Below are positions 26,029 to 34,539 of a stretch of DNA of 59,681 nucleotides, piece by piece; within the stretch, counting starts at the first letter, position 1, and each line of letters opens with the position of its first letter. The notes under the pieces were generated by a model. The model searched no databases. It was given only the letters and a program-made list of their open reading frames with translations, and was not told where the DNA came from. The stretch spans positions 1 to 59,681 of the forward strand of contig JABDKO010000165.1 of the NCBI GenBank assembly GCA_013002165.1, written 5' to 3'. Position numbers and translations under genes: made by a program. Origin of the DNA: Rhodothermales bacterium. GTDB taxonomy: Bacteria; Bacteroidota; Rhodothermia; Rhodothermales; JABDKH01.

Positions 26029-27425
26029 CCTCGATGAGCCTCGTCGACCGGGTAGCTGAATGCCTCGCGGATCGCGACGCTCCAGTCACGGCCCCGATCG
26101 TACTCGGGCTCAGTGGGGGAGTAGATTCGACGACGCTGCTTCATGTACTGTCTACGCTTGAGTACAAGCCCGTCGCAGTACATGTGAATTACGGACTTCG
26201 CGGCCATGAATCTACTGCCGATGAGGCGTTCTGCGCAGAACTGTGCACGCGACTCGAATTGACCCTAAGGGTGTTTCATCCCGACGAGTCCGAGGTACAT
26301 GTTTCGGGAAAGTCGTTGCAGGAATCAGCACGCGATTATCGGTATGACGCTTTCCATGTAACTGCACAGGAAGTAGGCGCGAAACATGTCCTGCTTGCGC
26401 ATCATGCAGATGATAGTGCCGAAACTCTTCTGCTAAACCTTTTCCGGGGCGCTGGACTTGAAGGGCTGACGGGAATTCCGGCAAGCCGTCCAATCAGTCC
26501 GGAGTCTGATGTAAGAGTAGTCAGACCGATGCTGGGTTTGAGGCGATCAGAAATTGAGGCGTACGCTCGGAGGGAAGGACTTGGCTGGAGAGAAGATGCT
26601 TCGAACCTCGACCCGACATACGGACGCGGTATCATACGGACAAAAATAGCTCCGATCATTAAGGACGAATTTGGAGATGCTGCGCTCGCCAACGTTGCCA
26701 GAAGCGCGGCACTCGTTCGCGGGTACGTACAGGCCGAACATTCGTCGCTCGTAAACGCCGTGTTCAGGGGGAGTGTCTCGGGCAGGAAATCACTTTCAGT
26801 GCGAGTGCTGACAGAGCTGGAATCTGTCTGGCGGGATCGTATCATCGCCGAAGCATTACGGCAGTGGGTACCTGAAGCATCCGTTGATCGATATGCTATC
26901 GATTCGATTGCCAGTCTACTCGAGGGTCAAACAGGTCGGAAAACCGAAGTCGGTACCTGTCTGATAATCAGAGACCGCGAGAGGCTGGTATTCCTGGATT
27001 CGGAGACGAAGAATGATTCGAAGTCCGAAAGCAAGTACCTGGATGCGAATGGCCATGTGAGAATCGGTCCTTTCCACATTCTTTCTCATGTACTGCATGA
27101 CGCGCCCAATTCATTGGATACACCGGGCAACTTGTTTGCCTACCTTGATCGTCGGGCATTCCCCGTCACGGTTCGCCGATGGAAAGCAGGGGATAAAATG
27201 GTACTTGCCGGATCAAAGAAAACCAAGAAGGTCAGCGACATTCTGACTGATGCGAGGACTCCTAATGTCGGGAGGGGTGATCGACTGATCGTTGAAACCG
27301 CTGCCGGCATTGTCTGGATACCGGGAGCCGCTCGATCGGATATCCACAAAATAGGTCCCGAGACTTCGGAAGTCGTATTATTAACATATATTGAAGAAAC
27401 CCCGTATCAGGAAAGCAGCGCGTAA
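26025..27425 (+). CDS. tilS: tRNA(Ile)-lysidine synthase TilS
   Basis: TilS modifies C34 of the CAU-anticodon tRNA-Ile to lysidine with ATP, so that it reads AUA. The 466-residue product has the N-type PP-loop LGLSGGVDSTTLL (about residues 28-40), then LLAHHADDSAETLLLNLFRG, which is diagnostic of TilS. The C-terminal substrate-binding region ends with VRRWKAGDKM and VSDILTDARTPN. The start overlaps the mutL stop (ATGA). hpt follows after 8 bases; the tilS-hpt pairing is common in bacteria. Confidence 0.95.
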   Translation: MTSMSLVDRVAECLADRDAPVTAPIVLGLSGGVDSTTLLHVLSTLEYKPVAVHVNYGLRGHESTADEAFCAELCTRLELTLRVFHPDESEVHVSGKSLQESARDYRYDAFHVTAQEVGAKHVLLAHHADDSAETLLLNLFRGAGLEGLTGIPASRPISPESDVRVVRPMLGLRRSEIEAYARREGLGWREDASNLDPTYGRGIIRTKIAPIIKDEFGDAALANVARSAALVRGYVQAEHSSLVNAVFRGSVSGRKSLSVRVLTELESVWRDRIIAEALRQWVPEASVDRYAIDSIASLLEGQTGRKTEVGTCLIIRDRERLVFLDSETKNDSKSESKYLDANGHVRIGPFHILSHVLHDAPNSLDTPGNLFAYLDRRAFPVTVRRWKAGDKMVLAGSKKTKKVSDILTDARTPNVGRGDRLIVETAAGIVWIPGAARSDIHKIGPETSEVVLLTYIEETPYQESSA

Positions 27426-27433
27426 CTGAGCCA

Positions 27434-28012
27434 ATGTCAGAAACCGAAGTTGTGGGCGATAAACAAACAATCACGTGTCTTGGAGAGCAGTTCCGTGTGT
27501 ATATCGACCGCGATCGTATACAGGAACGAGTGACTGAACTCGGGCGGCAGATCTCCGAGGACTATGCCGGTAAGAAGCCAGTACTGATCGGTGTGCTGAA
27601 CGGCGCATTCATGTTTCTCGCCGATCTGATGCGAAGTATTTCTATTGATTGCGAGGTCGACTTTATTAAGCTATCGAGTTACGGCGCACAGAAAATTACA
27701 AGCGGTGTTGTGCACGAACTGAAGAAGATCGATGCTGAGATCACAGGTCGCCACGTAATTGTCGTAGAAGACATCGTCGACACTGGTCTCTCGATGTCGT
27801 ATCTCATGGAAAAAATGAGTTCGCATCGTCCGGCATCAGTTACGGCAGCCACCCTGCTTCACAAGCACGAGGCAACGAAGGTCGATATCAACTTGAAATA
27901 CGTGGGCTTCAAGATCAAGAATCTTTTTGTAATCGGATACGGACTCGATTACGGGCAGCTTGCACGCAACTATCCGGATATTTACATCCTCGATGAGGAA
28001 GTTGACGCGTAA
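27434..28012 (+). CDS. hpt: hypoxanthine phosphoribosyltransferase
   Basis: This 192-residue purine-salvage enzyme converts hypoxanthine (and guanine) with PRPP to IMP or GMP. The PRPP-binding loop is HVIVVEDIVDTGLSMSYL, and the N-terminal PVLIGVLNGAFMFLADL and VDFIKLSSYG stretches match the family. The last A of its TAA stop is the first base of the next ATG, so translation of the tryptophan dioxygenase gene is directly coupled to it. Confidence 0.95.
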   Translation: MSETEVVGDKQTITCLGEQFRVYIDRDRIQERVTELGRQISEDYAGKKPVLIGVLNGAFMFLADLMRSISIDCEVDFIKLSSYGAQKITSGVVHELKKIDAEITGRHVIVVEDIVDTGLSMSYLMEKMSSHRPASVTAATLLHKHEATKVDINLKYVGFKIKNLFVIGYGLDYGQLARNYPDIYILDEEVDA

Positions 28013-29103
28013 TGTCCGACGGCTCTGACAAGCAGATTTATTACTCCGACTACCTGAAGCTTGACGAGCTGCTCCAGTGTCAGGAGCTTGAAAGCGCGAG
28101 GCGTGGCAAGGTCGCTCACGATGAAATGCTTTTCATCGTAATTCATCAAGCATACGAGCTCTGGTTCAAGCAGATTATCTGGGAACTATCTGCTGTCCAT
28201 CGACTCTTCGACTCCTCCACGGTGAGTGAACCCAGCGTCGGAGAGGCCGTGCACCACCTGGAGCGGATCACCGAAATACAAAAGGTGCTGGTTCAGCAAA
28301 TTGATGTACTTGAAACGATGACTCCGCTGGATTTCCTTGACTTCCGAGATGCGCTGATACCAGCCTCGGGATTCCAGAGTGTTCAGTTCAGACTCGTAGA
28401 AAACATGCTCGGTCTGCGTCCTCAGGACCGACTCACATATGGTAGCGGATCTTACCTGTCCAGATTGCAGGAGAAGCACAGAAAACTGCTGCATGAATCC
28501 GAATCTCGACCATCGCTGTTTGATCTTGTAGATGAATGGCTCAGCCGTACTCCGTTTCTCGACTTTGGCGAATTCAATTTCTGGTCCGCCTATCGCCAGG
28601 CGGTTGACAAAATGCTTACGCAAGACAAGGATTCAATCGAATCGAACCCCTTGTTGTCGGACGAGAACAAAGAGGTGCAGTTAAAGGCCTTACGCGGTAC
28701 ACGCACCGAATTCGATTCTCTTTTTGACCGCGAGCTATACGATCGACTTGTAGCTGACGGGAAGCGCCGACTATCGTACAACGCGTTCACAGCTGCTTTG
28801 CTAATCAACCTGTACCGCAATCAGCCCATACTGCATTTGCCTTTTCGAATGTTAACGCTCCTGATGGATATCGATGAGCTATTTGCGCGCTGGCGTCACA
28901 GACATGCGCTCATGGTATCCCGCATGATTGGAAGTAAGATCGGGACGGGCGGATCTTCCGGTCACAACTATTTGAGTAAGGTTGCCGAACACAATCGGGT
29001 ATTTACCGACCTGTTCAACCTGTCGACTCTATACATCCCTCGATCTGAGCTACCTGAGCTTCCGAAAGCAGTGGTAGAGAAGATGGGCTTCAGTCTCGGT
29101 TAG
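28012..29103 (+). CDS. kynA: tryptophan 2,3-dioxygenase
   Basis: This haem enzyme opens the indole ring of L-tryptophan to N-formylkynurenine, the first step of the kynurenine pathway. At 363 residues it is of the long type, close in size to animal enzymes rather than the roughly 280-residue form of many proteobacteria. Recognisable blocks are YYSDYLKLDELLQCQ, HDEMLFIVIHQAYELWFKQI, and GSKIGTGGSSGHNYL; the proximal haem ligand is probably His298 in WRHRHALMV. It is coupled to hpt and converges on the kynurenine operon, with one base between the two stop codons. Confidence 0.95.
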   Translation: MSDGSDKQIYYSDYLKLDELLQCQELESARRGKVAHDEMLFIVIHQAYELWFKQIIWELSAVHRLFDSSTVSEPSVGEAVHHLERITEIQKVLVQQIDVLETMTPLDFLDFRDALIPASGFQSVQFRLVENMLGLRPQDRLTYGSGSYLSRLQEKHRKLLHESESRPSLFDLVDEWLSRTPFLDFGEFNFWSAYRQAVDKMLTQDKDSIESNPLLSDENKEVQLKALRGTRTEFDSLFDRELYDRLVADGKRRLSYNAFTAALLINLYRNQPILHLPFRMLTLLMDIDELFARWRHRHALMVSRMIGSKIGTGGSSGHNYLSKVAEHNRVFTDLFNLSTLYIPRSELPELPKAVVEKMGFSLG

Positions 29104-29104
29104 C

Positions 29105-30475
29105 TCAGCTCACAAGACCATCGTTGATGGTCAACGCAGGTAGCTGATTGACAAGGTCTCCGGCCATCTTCCAGTCGACATCTTCAATAGTTGATATACT
29201 CTGTATCAGAGTATTGAGAATATCGGCCTGTCGTTTCCCCCTTTCCAATGCGACTGAGTAGCGAAGCCGGTTGAACGTGACCATCGAATAGCGCGGTATG
29301 AACTTCGAAGGATATCGCAGCTCCAGTTCCAGTGCAATTTTACGTTTCAAGACGTACTGCGGGTCGGAAACGCTATCGCGCATTTCTACATAATTCTGAA
29401 GCGCCATCGTAGCGATCGCATCAGTGTCCGGCTTCCGTTCTGTCTCATAACGTGTAGATAGTTCTGGCCACTGACCAGTTGCGCCCTCATCGATCATACT
29501 TATCAATCGTGCGCAGTCTTCGAAAGAGCAGTTCATTCCTTGTCCGAAGAATGGTACGATCGCATGAGCTGCGTCGCCGAGCAGCAGGGCGTAACCGTCA
29601 TCGGACCATGGTTGACAGCGCACAGTGCCAAGCATCCCAACAGGGTTATGATCGTAGTCCATCTCGAAATCAGGCATAAGACTCAACGCATCGGCAAAAT
29701 CGGCCTCGAAAAATTTCTTCGCAGAACGTGCATCCGCGTACCTTGCGAAACTGATGTCACCCTCGTTTGGCATGAAGAGTGTCAACGTAAACGTGCCGTC
29801 GAGGTTAGGAAGCGCGATAAGCATGTATGACTTCCTCGGCCAGATATGCAAGGCGTTGTTGTCAAGCAAGTGGCTACCGTCTGGACCCGCGGGAATGGTT
29901 AGCTCTTTGTAACCGTGCGGAAGTATGTCCGAAGTAGATTGAATGTTGCGAGCTTTCTCGAGTGATTGTCGAACGACCGAGCCCGCCCCGTCGCACCCGA
30001 AAAGGTAACTCGTAGAGGTTTCCGTAATCCCGTGAGGACCGGAGAACCGGGCGATTCTACTATCAAAGTCTATGCTCTCGCAGCCGGTGTCAAAATGACA
30101 AGAAACATTCCCGGTGGCTTCGGCTGAGTCAAGGAGCAAATTGTTAAGTCCTCCGCGTGAGACGGATCGAATAACTTCGGTATCATCTTTACCGTATGGC
30201 TGAAGATGTGTCTCTCCGTCCAGGTCGTGAATCATCCGCCCGGCCATCGGAATGGTCAGTTTTAGAACGTTGTCGGCTACACCTGCCAGACCCAGAGCAT
30301 GAATGCCGCGTGTCGACAGCGCCAGGTTGATAGATCGACCGCCGTTTGCGGCAGACAGGCGGGGGTCGCTTCGTTTTTCGTAGACGTCTACGACCCAGCC
30401 CCGCTGCCCGAGAAGGGTTGCCAGAAGCGATCCAGCGAGGCCCGCTCCTACGATGACAGCTTTTTGTGGATCCAT
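29105..30475 (-). CDS. kmo: kynurenine 3-monooxygenase
   Basis: An FAD-dependent NADPH monooxygenase that converts L-kynurenine to 3-hydroxykynurenine. The 456-residue product starts with the Rossmann motif VIVGAGLAGSLLATLLGQRG, has the NGGRSINLALSTRG block that is characteristic of KMO, and the second FAD motif in GYALLLGDAAHAIVPFFGQG followed by MNCSFEDC. The C-terminal region lacks the strong membrane anchor of the eukaryotic enzyme. It is the last gene of the operon; its ATG overlaps the kynU stop by one base (TGATG). Confidence 0.95.
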   Translation of the reverse strand: MDPQKAVIVGAGLAGSLLATLLGQRGWVVDVYEKRSDPRLSAANGGRSINLALSTRGIHALGLAGVADNVLKLTIPMAGRMIHDLDGETHLQPYGKDDTEVIRSVSRGGLNNLLLDSAEATGNVSCHFDTGCESIDFDSRIARFSGPHGITETSTSYLFGCDGAGSVVRQSLEKARNIQSTSDILPHGYKELTIPAGPDGSHLLDNNALHIWPRKSYMLIALPNLDGTFTLTLFMPNEGDISFARYADARSAKKFFEADFADALSLMPDFEMDYDHNPVGMLGTVRCQPWSDDGYALLLGDAAHAIVPFFGQGMNCSFEDCARLISMIDEGATGQWPELSTRYETERKPDTDAIATMALQNYVEMRDSVSDPQYVLKRKIALELELRYPSKFIPRYSMVTFNRLRYSVALERGKRQADILNTLIQSISTIEDVDWKMAGDLVNQLPALTINDGLVS

Positions 30476-31746
30476 CAGACTGCTTCCATCATACTTCGTT
30501 TCAACTCCGTCGCAAAACGGTAGACATCCTCGAATGAATTGTATAGCGGAACCGGAGCAACCCGGATTACATCCGGTTCTCTCCAGTCACAAATAACACC
30601 ACTACCGGTCAGGCGGGAAAACACATCTCTTCCATCCCCGTCGACACGCAGCGAGAGCTGGCATCCTCGATCGGCCGGACTCCCGGGCGTGATACTTTCG
30701 ACACCCTCGATCTGCTTGACAAGCCATTCAAGATACCCGGTAAGTTTCCTGGACTTATCGATCAATCTTCCAAAGCCAGCTTCTTCAAACATGTCCAGTG
30801 ACGCTCTAAGAGATGCCAGCTGGAGAATCGGGGGGTTGCTCAGCTGCCATGCCTCAGCCGTGCCGACAGGCTTGAAGGTGTCTGGCATTGCAAACCGTGT
30901 CTCTTTGTCGTGCCCCCACCAACCGTTGAAGCGCGGAAGTGACGAATCGTTGGAATGCCGCTCATTGACAAACACTCCGGCAATACCCCCGGGCCCCGAG
31001 TTGAGGTATTTGTATGAGCACCACGCCGCGAAATCTACATCCCAGTCATGTAACTGTATCTCGACGTTGCCGATGGCGTGCGCGAGATCAAAGCCGACAA
31101 CACACCCGGCGTTGTGGCCCTCCGCTGTAATCGCCTGCAGATCAAAATACTGCCCGGTATAGTAGTTGACGCCGCCGACAAGGATCGTGGCAATTTCATT
31201 TCCGTGACTGCGAATGGTCTCGAGAATATCCTCAGTTCGAAGTGAGGCTTCCCCCGGTCTTGCCTGTAGTTCTATGATCGACTCAGCCGGATCATAACCG
31301 TGGAACCGGGCCTGCGAGGCGACAGCATACTTGTCTGAAGGGAATGCGTCGGCTTCTATGAGAATCTTGTGCCGTGAATTCGTTGGTCGGTAGAACGAGA
31401 CCATGAGCAAGTGAAGATTCACCGTGAGTGAGTTCATCACAACAACCTCGTGCGGCAGCCCACCCACAAGTTCTGCTGACTGTCCCGCCACGAGTTCATG
31501 GTAACGCATCCACGGGTGGCGCGCATGGACATGACCTTCGACTCCAAGCTTGCGCCAGTCTTCAAGCTCGATCAGGACGTACTCGGCTGCAGTTTTTGGT
31601 TGTAGGCCGAGGGAATTCCCCGCGAAGTAGACTGCAGGCTGCCCATTTGCATCGAGCGGCAAATGGAAACGATTGCGGAAGGAAGAAAGCGGGTCCTCCT
31701 GGTCACACATTCGTGCATAATCCCGTGTATTCTGGTATTCCATCAT
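30475..31746 (-). CDS. kynU: kynureninase
   Basis: A PLP enzyme that splits 3-hydroxykynurenine (or kynurenine) to 3-hydroxyanthranilate (or anthranilate) and alanine. The 423-residue product has the early YFAGNSLGLQPK, the GFDLAHAIGNVEIQLHDWDV block and the cofactor Lys in WCSYKYLNSGPGGIAG. Its length is normal for the family. Two ATG codons are adjacent at the start; the first overlaps the formamidase stop by one base. Confidence 0.95.
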   Translation of the reverse strand: MMEYQNTRDYARMCDQEDPLSSFRNRFHLPLDANGQPAVYFAGNSLGLQPKTAAEYVLIELEDWRKLGVEGHVHARHPWMRYHELVAGQSAELVGGLPHEVVVMNSLTVNLHLLMVSFYRPTNSRHKILIEADAFPSDKYAVASQARFHGYDPAESIIELQARPGEASLRTEDILETIRSHGNEIATILVGGVNYYTGQYFDLQAITAEGHNAGCVVGFDLAHAIGNVEIQLHDWDVDFAAWCSYKYLNSGPGGIAGVFVNERHSNDSSLPRFNGWWGHDKETRFAMPDTFKPVGTAEAWQLSNPPILQLASLRASLDMFEEAGFGRLIDKSRKLTGYLEWLVKQIEGVESITPGSPADRGCQLSLRVDGDGRDVFSRLTGSGVICDWREPDVIRVAPVPLYNSFEDVYRFATELKRSMMEAV

Positions 31747-32489
31747 TAGTCGCGGTAACGAAAGAGGACTGGACGGCTTGGTGAGGCATCCGTCTCAAGG
31801 AGGGGCCACGAGTTGCAGAATGCATAGCGGCCATCTAAAATGGAGTCCGGAACGAAGACCATCTCTGTGATTGTGCGCGACCTGCCCGCTTCGTTGACAA
31901 CCGACCCATCGCGTACACTCCAGAATTCGTGATGTGCCGGAAGGTCAGTGGAATCTGCTGGATCAATAGAGGGAAGGTCAACGACAAGATGGCGAAGTCC
32001 CTGCGCAACGATTAACGAAATCGCATCAGGATGAAACCACGTGGCAGGTTCGCGGTCGTAATTCCGGTGGCGCTTTGAATTCTCGTTCGGTGTAGTGCGA
32101 ATGACAAGAGTTTCTATGACGTCATTGTATCTGTCAAGAAAAGATTCGAGGTGACTCGCTTCGATCGGCGAATCGCCATTTACCGTAACGAGTAACGCCG
32201 GCGAAAACACGATTGCGGGAATTTCTGACACATAGATCGGGTCGAGCGTAATATGGCCGGCGCACTCGGTATGGGTGCCGTTACAATGCGGAGTTACCGT
32301 CACAACTGCGACGTTGCACGACGCGCCAAGCTGCGTGCTACCCGTGAAATTTCCTGTCTGGTAATTAGACTGGATCGCGGGGTTTGCCCCGAAGAAGGCT
32401 GGCTGCGCCCCGCCGAACTCCAGCGGTATCGCTATATCGATTCCGGATTGAAGGTCTATTGAGTCGATACCGTCCCGCTTAGTACTCAT
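31746..32489 (-). CDS. kynB: kynurenine formamidase (cyclase-family, KynB type)
   Basis: A metal-dependent hydrolase that removes formate from N-formylkynurenine. It belongs to the cyclase family, seen in the metal-binding HCNGTHTECAGH motif (family HxGTHxDxxxH) and a later DLPSIDPADST. I place the start at ATG 32489 (MSTKRDGIDS), which overlaps the decarboxylase stop as ATGA; an in-frame ATG at 32525 would overlap that gene by 40 bases. The resulting 247 residues are somewhat longer than the usual KynB of about 210. Position between the decarboxylase and kynureninase genes supports the role. Confidence 0.88.
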   Translation of the reverse strand: MSTKRDGIDSIDLQSGIDIAIPLEFGGAQPAFFGANPAIQSNYQTGNFTGSTQLGASCNVAVVTVTPHCNGTHTECAGHITLDPIYVSEIPAIVFSPALLVTVNGDSPIEASHLESFLDRYNDVIETLVIRTTPNENSKRHRNYDREPATWFHPDAISLIVAQGLRHLVVDLPSIDPADSTDLPAHHEFWSVRDGSVVNEAGRSRTITEMVFVPDSILDGRYAFCNSWPLLETDASPSRPVLFRYRD

Positions 32490-33526
32490 GCTGTCACGAA
32501 TTGCGACCGGGTCAATCCGAGCCATTCAAGAGCATTCAAACCCAGGACGCGGGCCCGGTCATCATCCGTCCAATGCGTCATGGACTCCACAAGTTTACCT
32601 GGCTCATGCTCGCCGAGGGGGAAGGGGTAATCGGAGCCGAGCAGAATATTATTGACGCCCAGAAGCCCTACAAGCATTTCAAGCGTCTCCGGATCATGAA
32701 CCAGCGAGTCCACAAGAATGCGATCAAGGTATTTGCGCGGGTGATACGGGTTGTCTACTGCGCAGAGGTCCGGACGAACGTCATAACCGTGGCTGATGCG
32801 GCCGATAGTGGAGGGGAACGACCCTCCGCCGTGGGCAAAAGCTACCTTAAGATCCGGAAGGCGTTCGAGTACGCCTCCAAAAATGAGCGAGCAGATCGCT
32901 CGCGACGTTTCAGCAGGCATTCCGACCAGCCACGGAAGCCAGTAGTCCGGCATCTGAGACTGACCCATCATGTCCCACGGATGGACAAAAACGGAGGCAC
33001 CGAGTTCAGATGCAGCGGCAAAAAAATCGAAGAGCTGCGGTTCGTTCAGATTCCATTCGTTGATATGGGTGCCAATCTGCACACCCGACAAACCCAGTTC
33101 GTTAACACATCGTTCCAGTTCTTTGATCGCGAGATCGGGACTTTGCAATGGTACCGTGCCGAGTCCGGCAAATCGGCGAGGGAAGTCCTCGATGACAGAC
33201 GCAATGTGATCATTCAGAATTATTGAAAGATCGTACGCGTGTTCAGGTTGCGCCCAGTAGCTAAACATCACCGGTACCGTGGACAGTACCTGGACGTGAA
33301 CACCGCATGCGTCGGATTCACCAATTCGCACCGATGGATCCCAGCAATTCGATTCAATTTCCCGGAAGAAGACATCATCCTTGATCATCCGCGCGCAGCA
33401 CGGTTTATGATGTTCAAGGCGAATGAAACCACCGTATCCATACCGTTCACGCAGGTCCGGCCACGTTTCCGGCAGGATGTGCGTGTGAATATCGACTTTA
33501 AAGAAAGGCGGGGTATTAATAGACAA
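32486..33526 (-). CDS. 2-amino-3-carboxymuconate-6-semialdehyde decarboxylase (ACMSD)
   Basis: A zinc amidohydrolase-fold enzyme that decarboxylates ACMS to 2-aminomuconate semialdehyde and so diverts flux away from quinolinate. The 346-residue product has the metal-binding DIHTHILPE (His14, His16), GVQIGTHINEWNL, FVHPWDMMG, VAFAHGGGSFP and the terminal metal Asp in LLGSDYPFPLGE. The start is TTG 33526, since no ATG or GTG lies between the preceding in-frame stop and the metal motif. It shares ATGA with the formamidase gene. It follows the dioxygenase gene by 15 bases. Confidence 0.93.
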   Translation of the reverse strand: MSINTPPFFKVDIHTHILPETWPDLRERYGYGGFIRLEHHKPCCARMIKDDVFFREIESNCWDPSVRIGESDACGVHVQVLSTVPVMFSYWAQPEHAYDLSIILNDHIASVIEDFPRRFAGLGTVPLQSPDLAIKELERCVNELGLSGVQIGTHINEWNLNEPQLFDFFAAASELGASVFVHPWDMMGQSQMPDYWLPWLVGMPAETSRAICSLIFGGVLERLPDLKVAFAHGGGSFPSTIGRISHGYDVRPDLCAVDNPYHPRKYLDRILVDSLVHDPETLEMLVGLLGVNNILLGSDYPFPLGEHEPGKLVESMTHWTDDDRARVLGLNALEWLGLTRSQFVTA

Positions 33527-33541
33527 AATGGATTGTCAAGC

Positions 33542-34060
33542 TTATTGTGGACGTTCCATAACAGTACCGCATTCGTCACATTTCCGATTCTCATCCGAGC
33601 TGAAGAAGCGTTCCATTACGGGCGGGAGCTGCTTGACGATGTCAGTCAACTTGAAGTACTCATCGTACAACTTGTTGCCACAATTCTCGCAAAACCACAT
33701 CATTCCATCGGTCTCGTTGTCGGTCCTTTTTTTCTCGATAACCAGTCCGATCGATCCAGCGGTTCGCTGCGGTGAATGCGGGACCTTCGGCGGCAGGAGA
33801 AACATCTCGCCCTCGTTAATATGGATGTCCTTCTGCTCACCATCATCAATAATCTTGACTACAATGTTGCCTTCAACCTGATAAAACAGCTCTTCGCTTT
33901 CGTTGTAGTGATAGTCTTTGCGAGCATTCGGACCTCCGACAACCATAACAATGAAGTTGTCCGCGAGATCGTAGACACATTTGTTGCCAACCGGGGGTTT
34001 CAAAAGATGTCGGTTTTCATCGATCCAGCTGGTGAAATTGATAGGAGGAATAACTGCCAT
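33542..34060 (-). CDS. 3-hydroxyanthranilate 3,4-dioxygenase
   Basis: A non-haem Fe(II) cupin that cleaves 3-hydroxyanthranilate to ACMS. In the 172-residue product the iron ligands are in KDYHYNESEELFYQ (His and Glu) and PPKVPHSPQR (His). A second, rubredoxin-like metal site typical of bacterial enzymes is made by CENC and CDEC near the C-terminus. Length matches the bacterial form. The upstream gap (34061-34116) is 56 bases, the longest inside the operon, so an internal promoter is possible. Confidence 0.95.
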   Translation of the reverse strand: MAVIPPINFTSWIDENRHLLKPPVGNKCVYDLADNFIVMVVGGPNARKDYHYNESEELFYQVEGNIVVKIIDDGEQKDIHINEGEMFLLPPKVPHSPQRTAGSIGLVIEKKRTDNETDGMMWFCENCGNKLYDEYFKLTDIVKQLPPVMERFFSSDENRKCDECGTVMERPQ

Positions 34061-34116
34061 CGTCTTCGACTGTATAACGTTAATAAAGATGATTATACCG
34101 GATAGGTGCCGCTACG

Positions 34117-34539
34117 TCAAATGGTTGCGATACATTTTAGTTCAATTGCTATCGGTGTAGGAAGGCTGTTGACTTCTACCGTTGTCCGGGCAGGTTGGAT
34201 GTCGCCAAAATACTCGGCATAGATCCTGTTGTACGTCTGGAAATCGTCTTTCATGTTTGTTAGAAATACGGTGACGTCGAAAAGTTGATTCCATGATGAG
34301 CCGGCCTCCTCGACTATATTTCTGACATTGTCGAATACTGACCTGCACTGGGCTTCGATGTCGTAGTCCACGATTTCGCCGTTTTCATTCAGAGTCACAC
34401 CGGGGATGTCCACTTGCCCCGGTTTTCTGGGTCCGACACCCGAGAGGAAAAGCAGGTTGCCGACTTTCCGTGCATGTGGATAGGCTCCCACCGGTTCCGG
34501 GGCATTTTTCAGTCGAAAAATTGAATCATTCATCATCAT
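34117..34539 (-). CDS. RidA-family deaminase, probable 2-aminomuconate deaminase
   Basis: A 140-residue YjgF/YER057c/UK114 (RidA) protein. Family features are APEPVGAYPHARKVGNLLFL near the start, NVRNIVEEAGSSWNQLFDVT and the late PARTTVEV. Within tryptophan and aminophenol pathways, members of this branch deaminate 2-aminomuconate. The position directly after the semialdehyde dehydrogenase supports that activity. Three consecutive ATG codons (34539, 34536, 34533) open the gene, with GAAG a few bases upstream. It overlaps the dehydrogenase gene by up to 14 bases. Confidence 0.88.
   Translation of the reverse strand: MMMNDSIFRLKNAPEPVGAYPHARKVGNLLFLSGVGPRKPGQVDIPGVTLNENGEIVDYDIEAQCRSVFDNVRNIVEEAGSSWNQLFDVTVFLTNMKDDFQTYNRIYAEYFGDIQPARTTVEVNSLPTPIAIELKCIATI

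Noticed and set aside
29116-29132. Perfect 7-bp hairpin (GACCATC/GATGGTC) at the tryptophan dioxygenase-kmo junction
   Set aside because: It lies in the last codons of kmo and has no T-run on either strand, so I do not call it a terminator.
32501-33226. 241-codon plus-strand frame inside the ACMSD gene
   Set aside because: It is antisense to well-conserved metal motifs, is rich in Arg and shows no family pattern.
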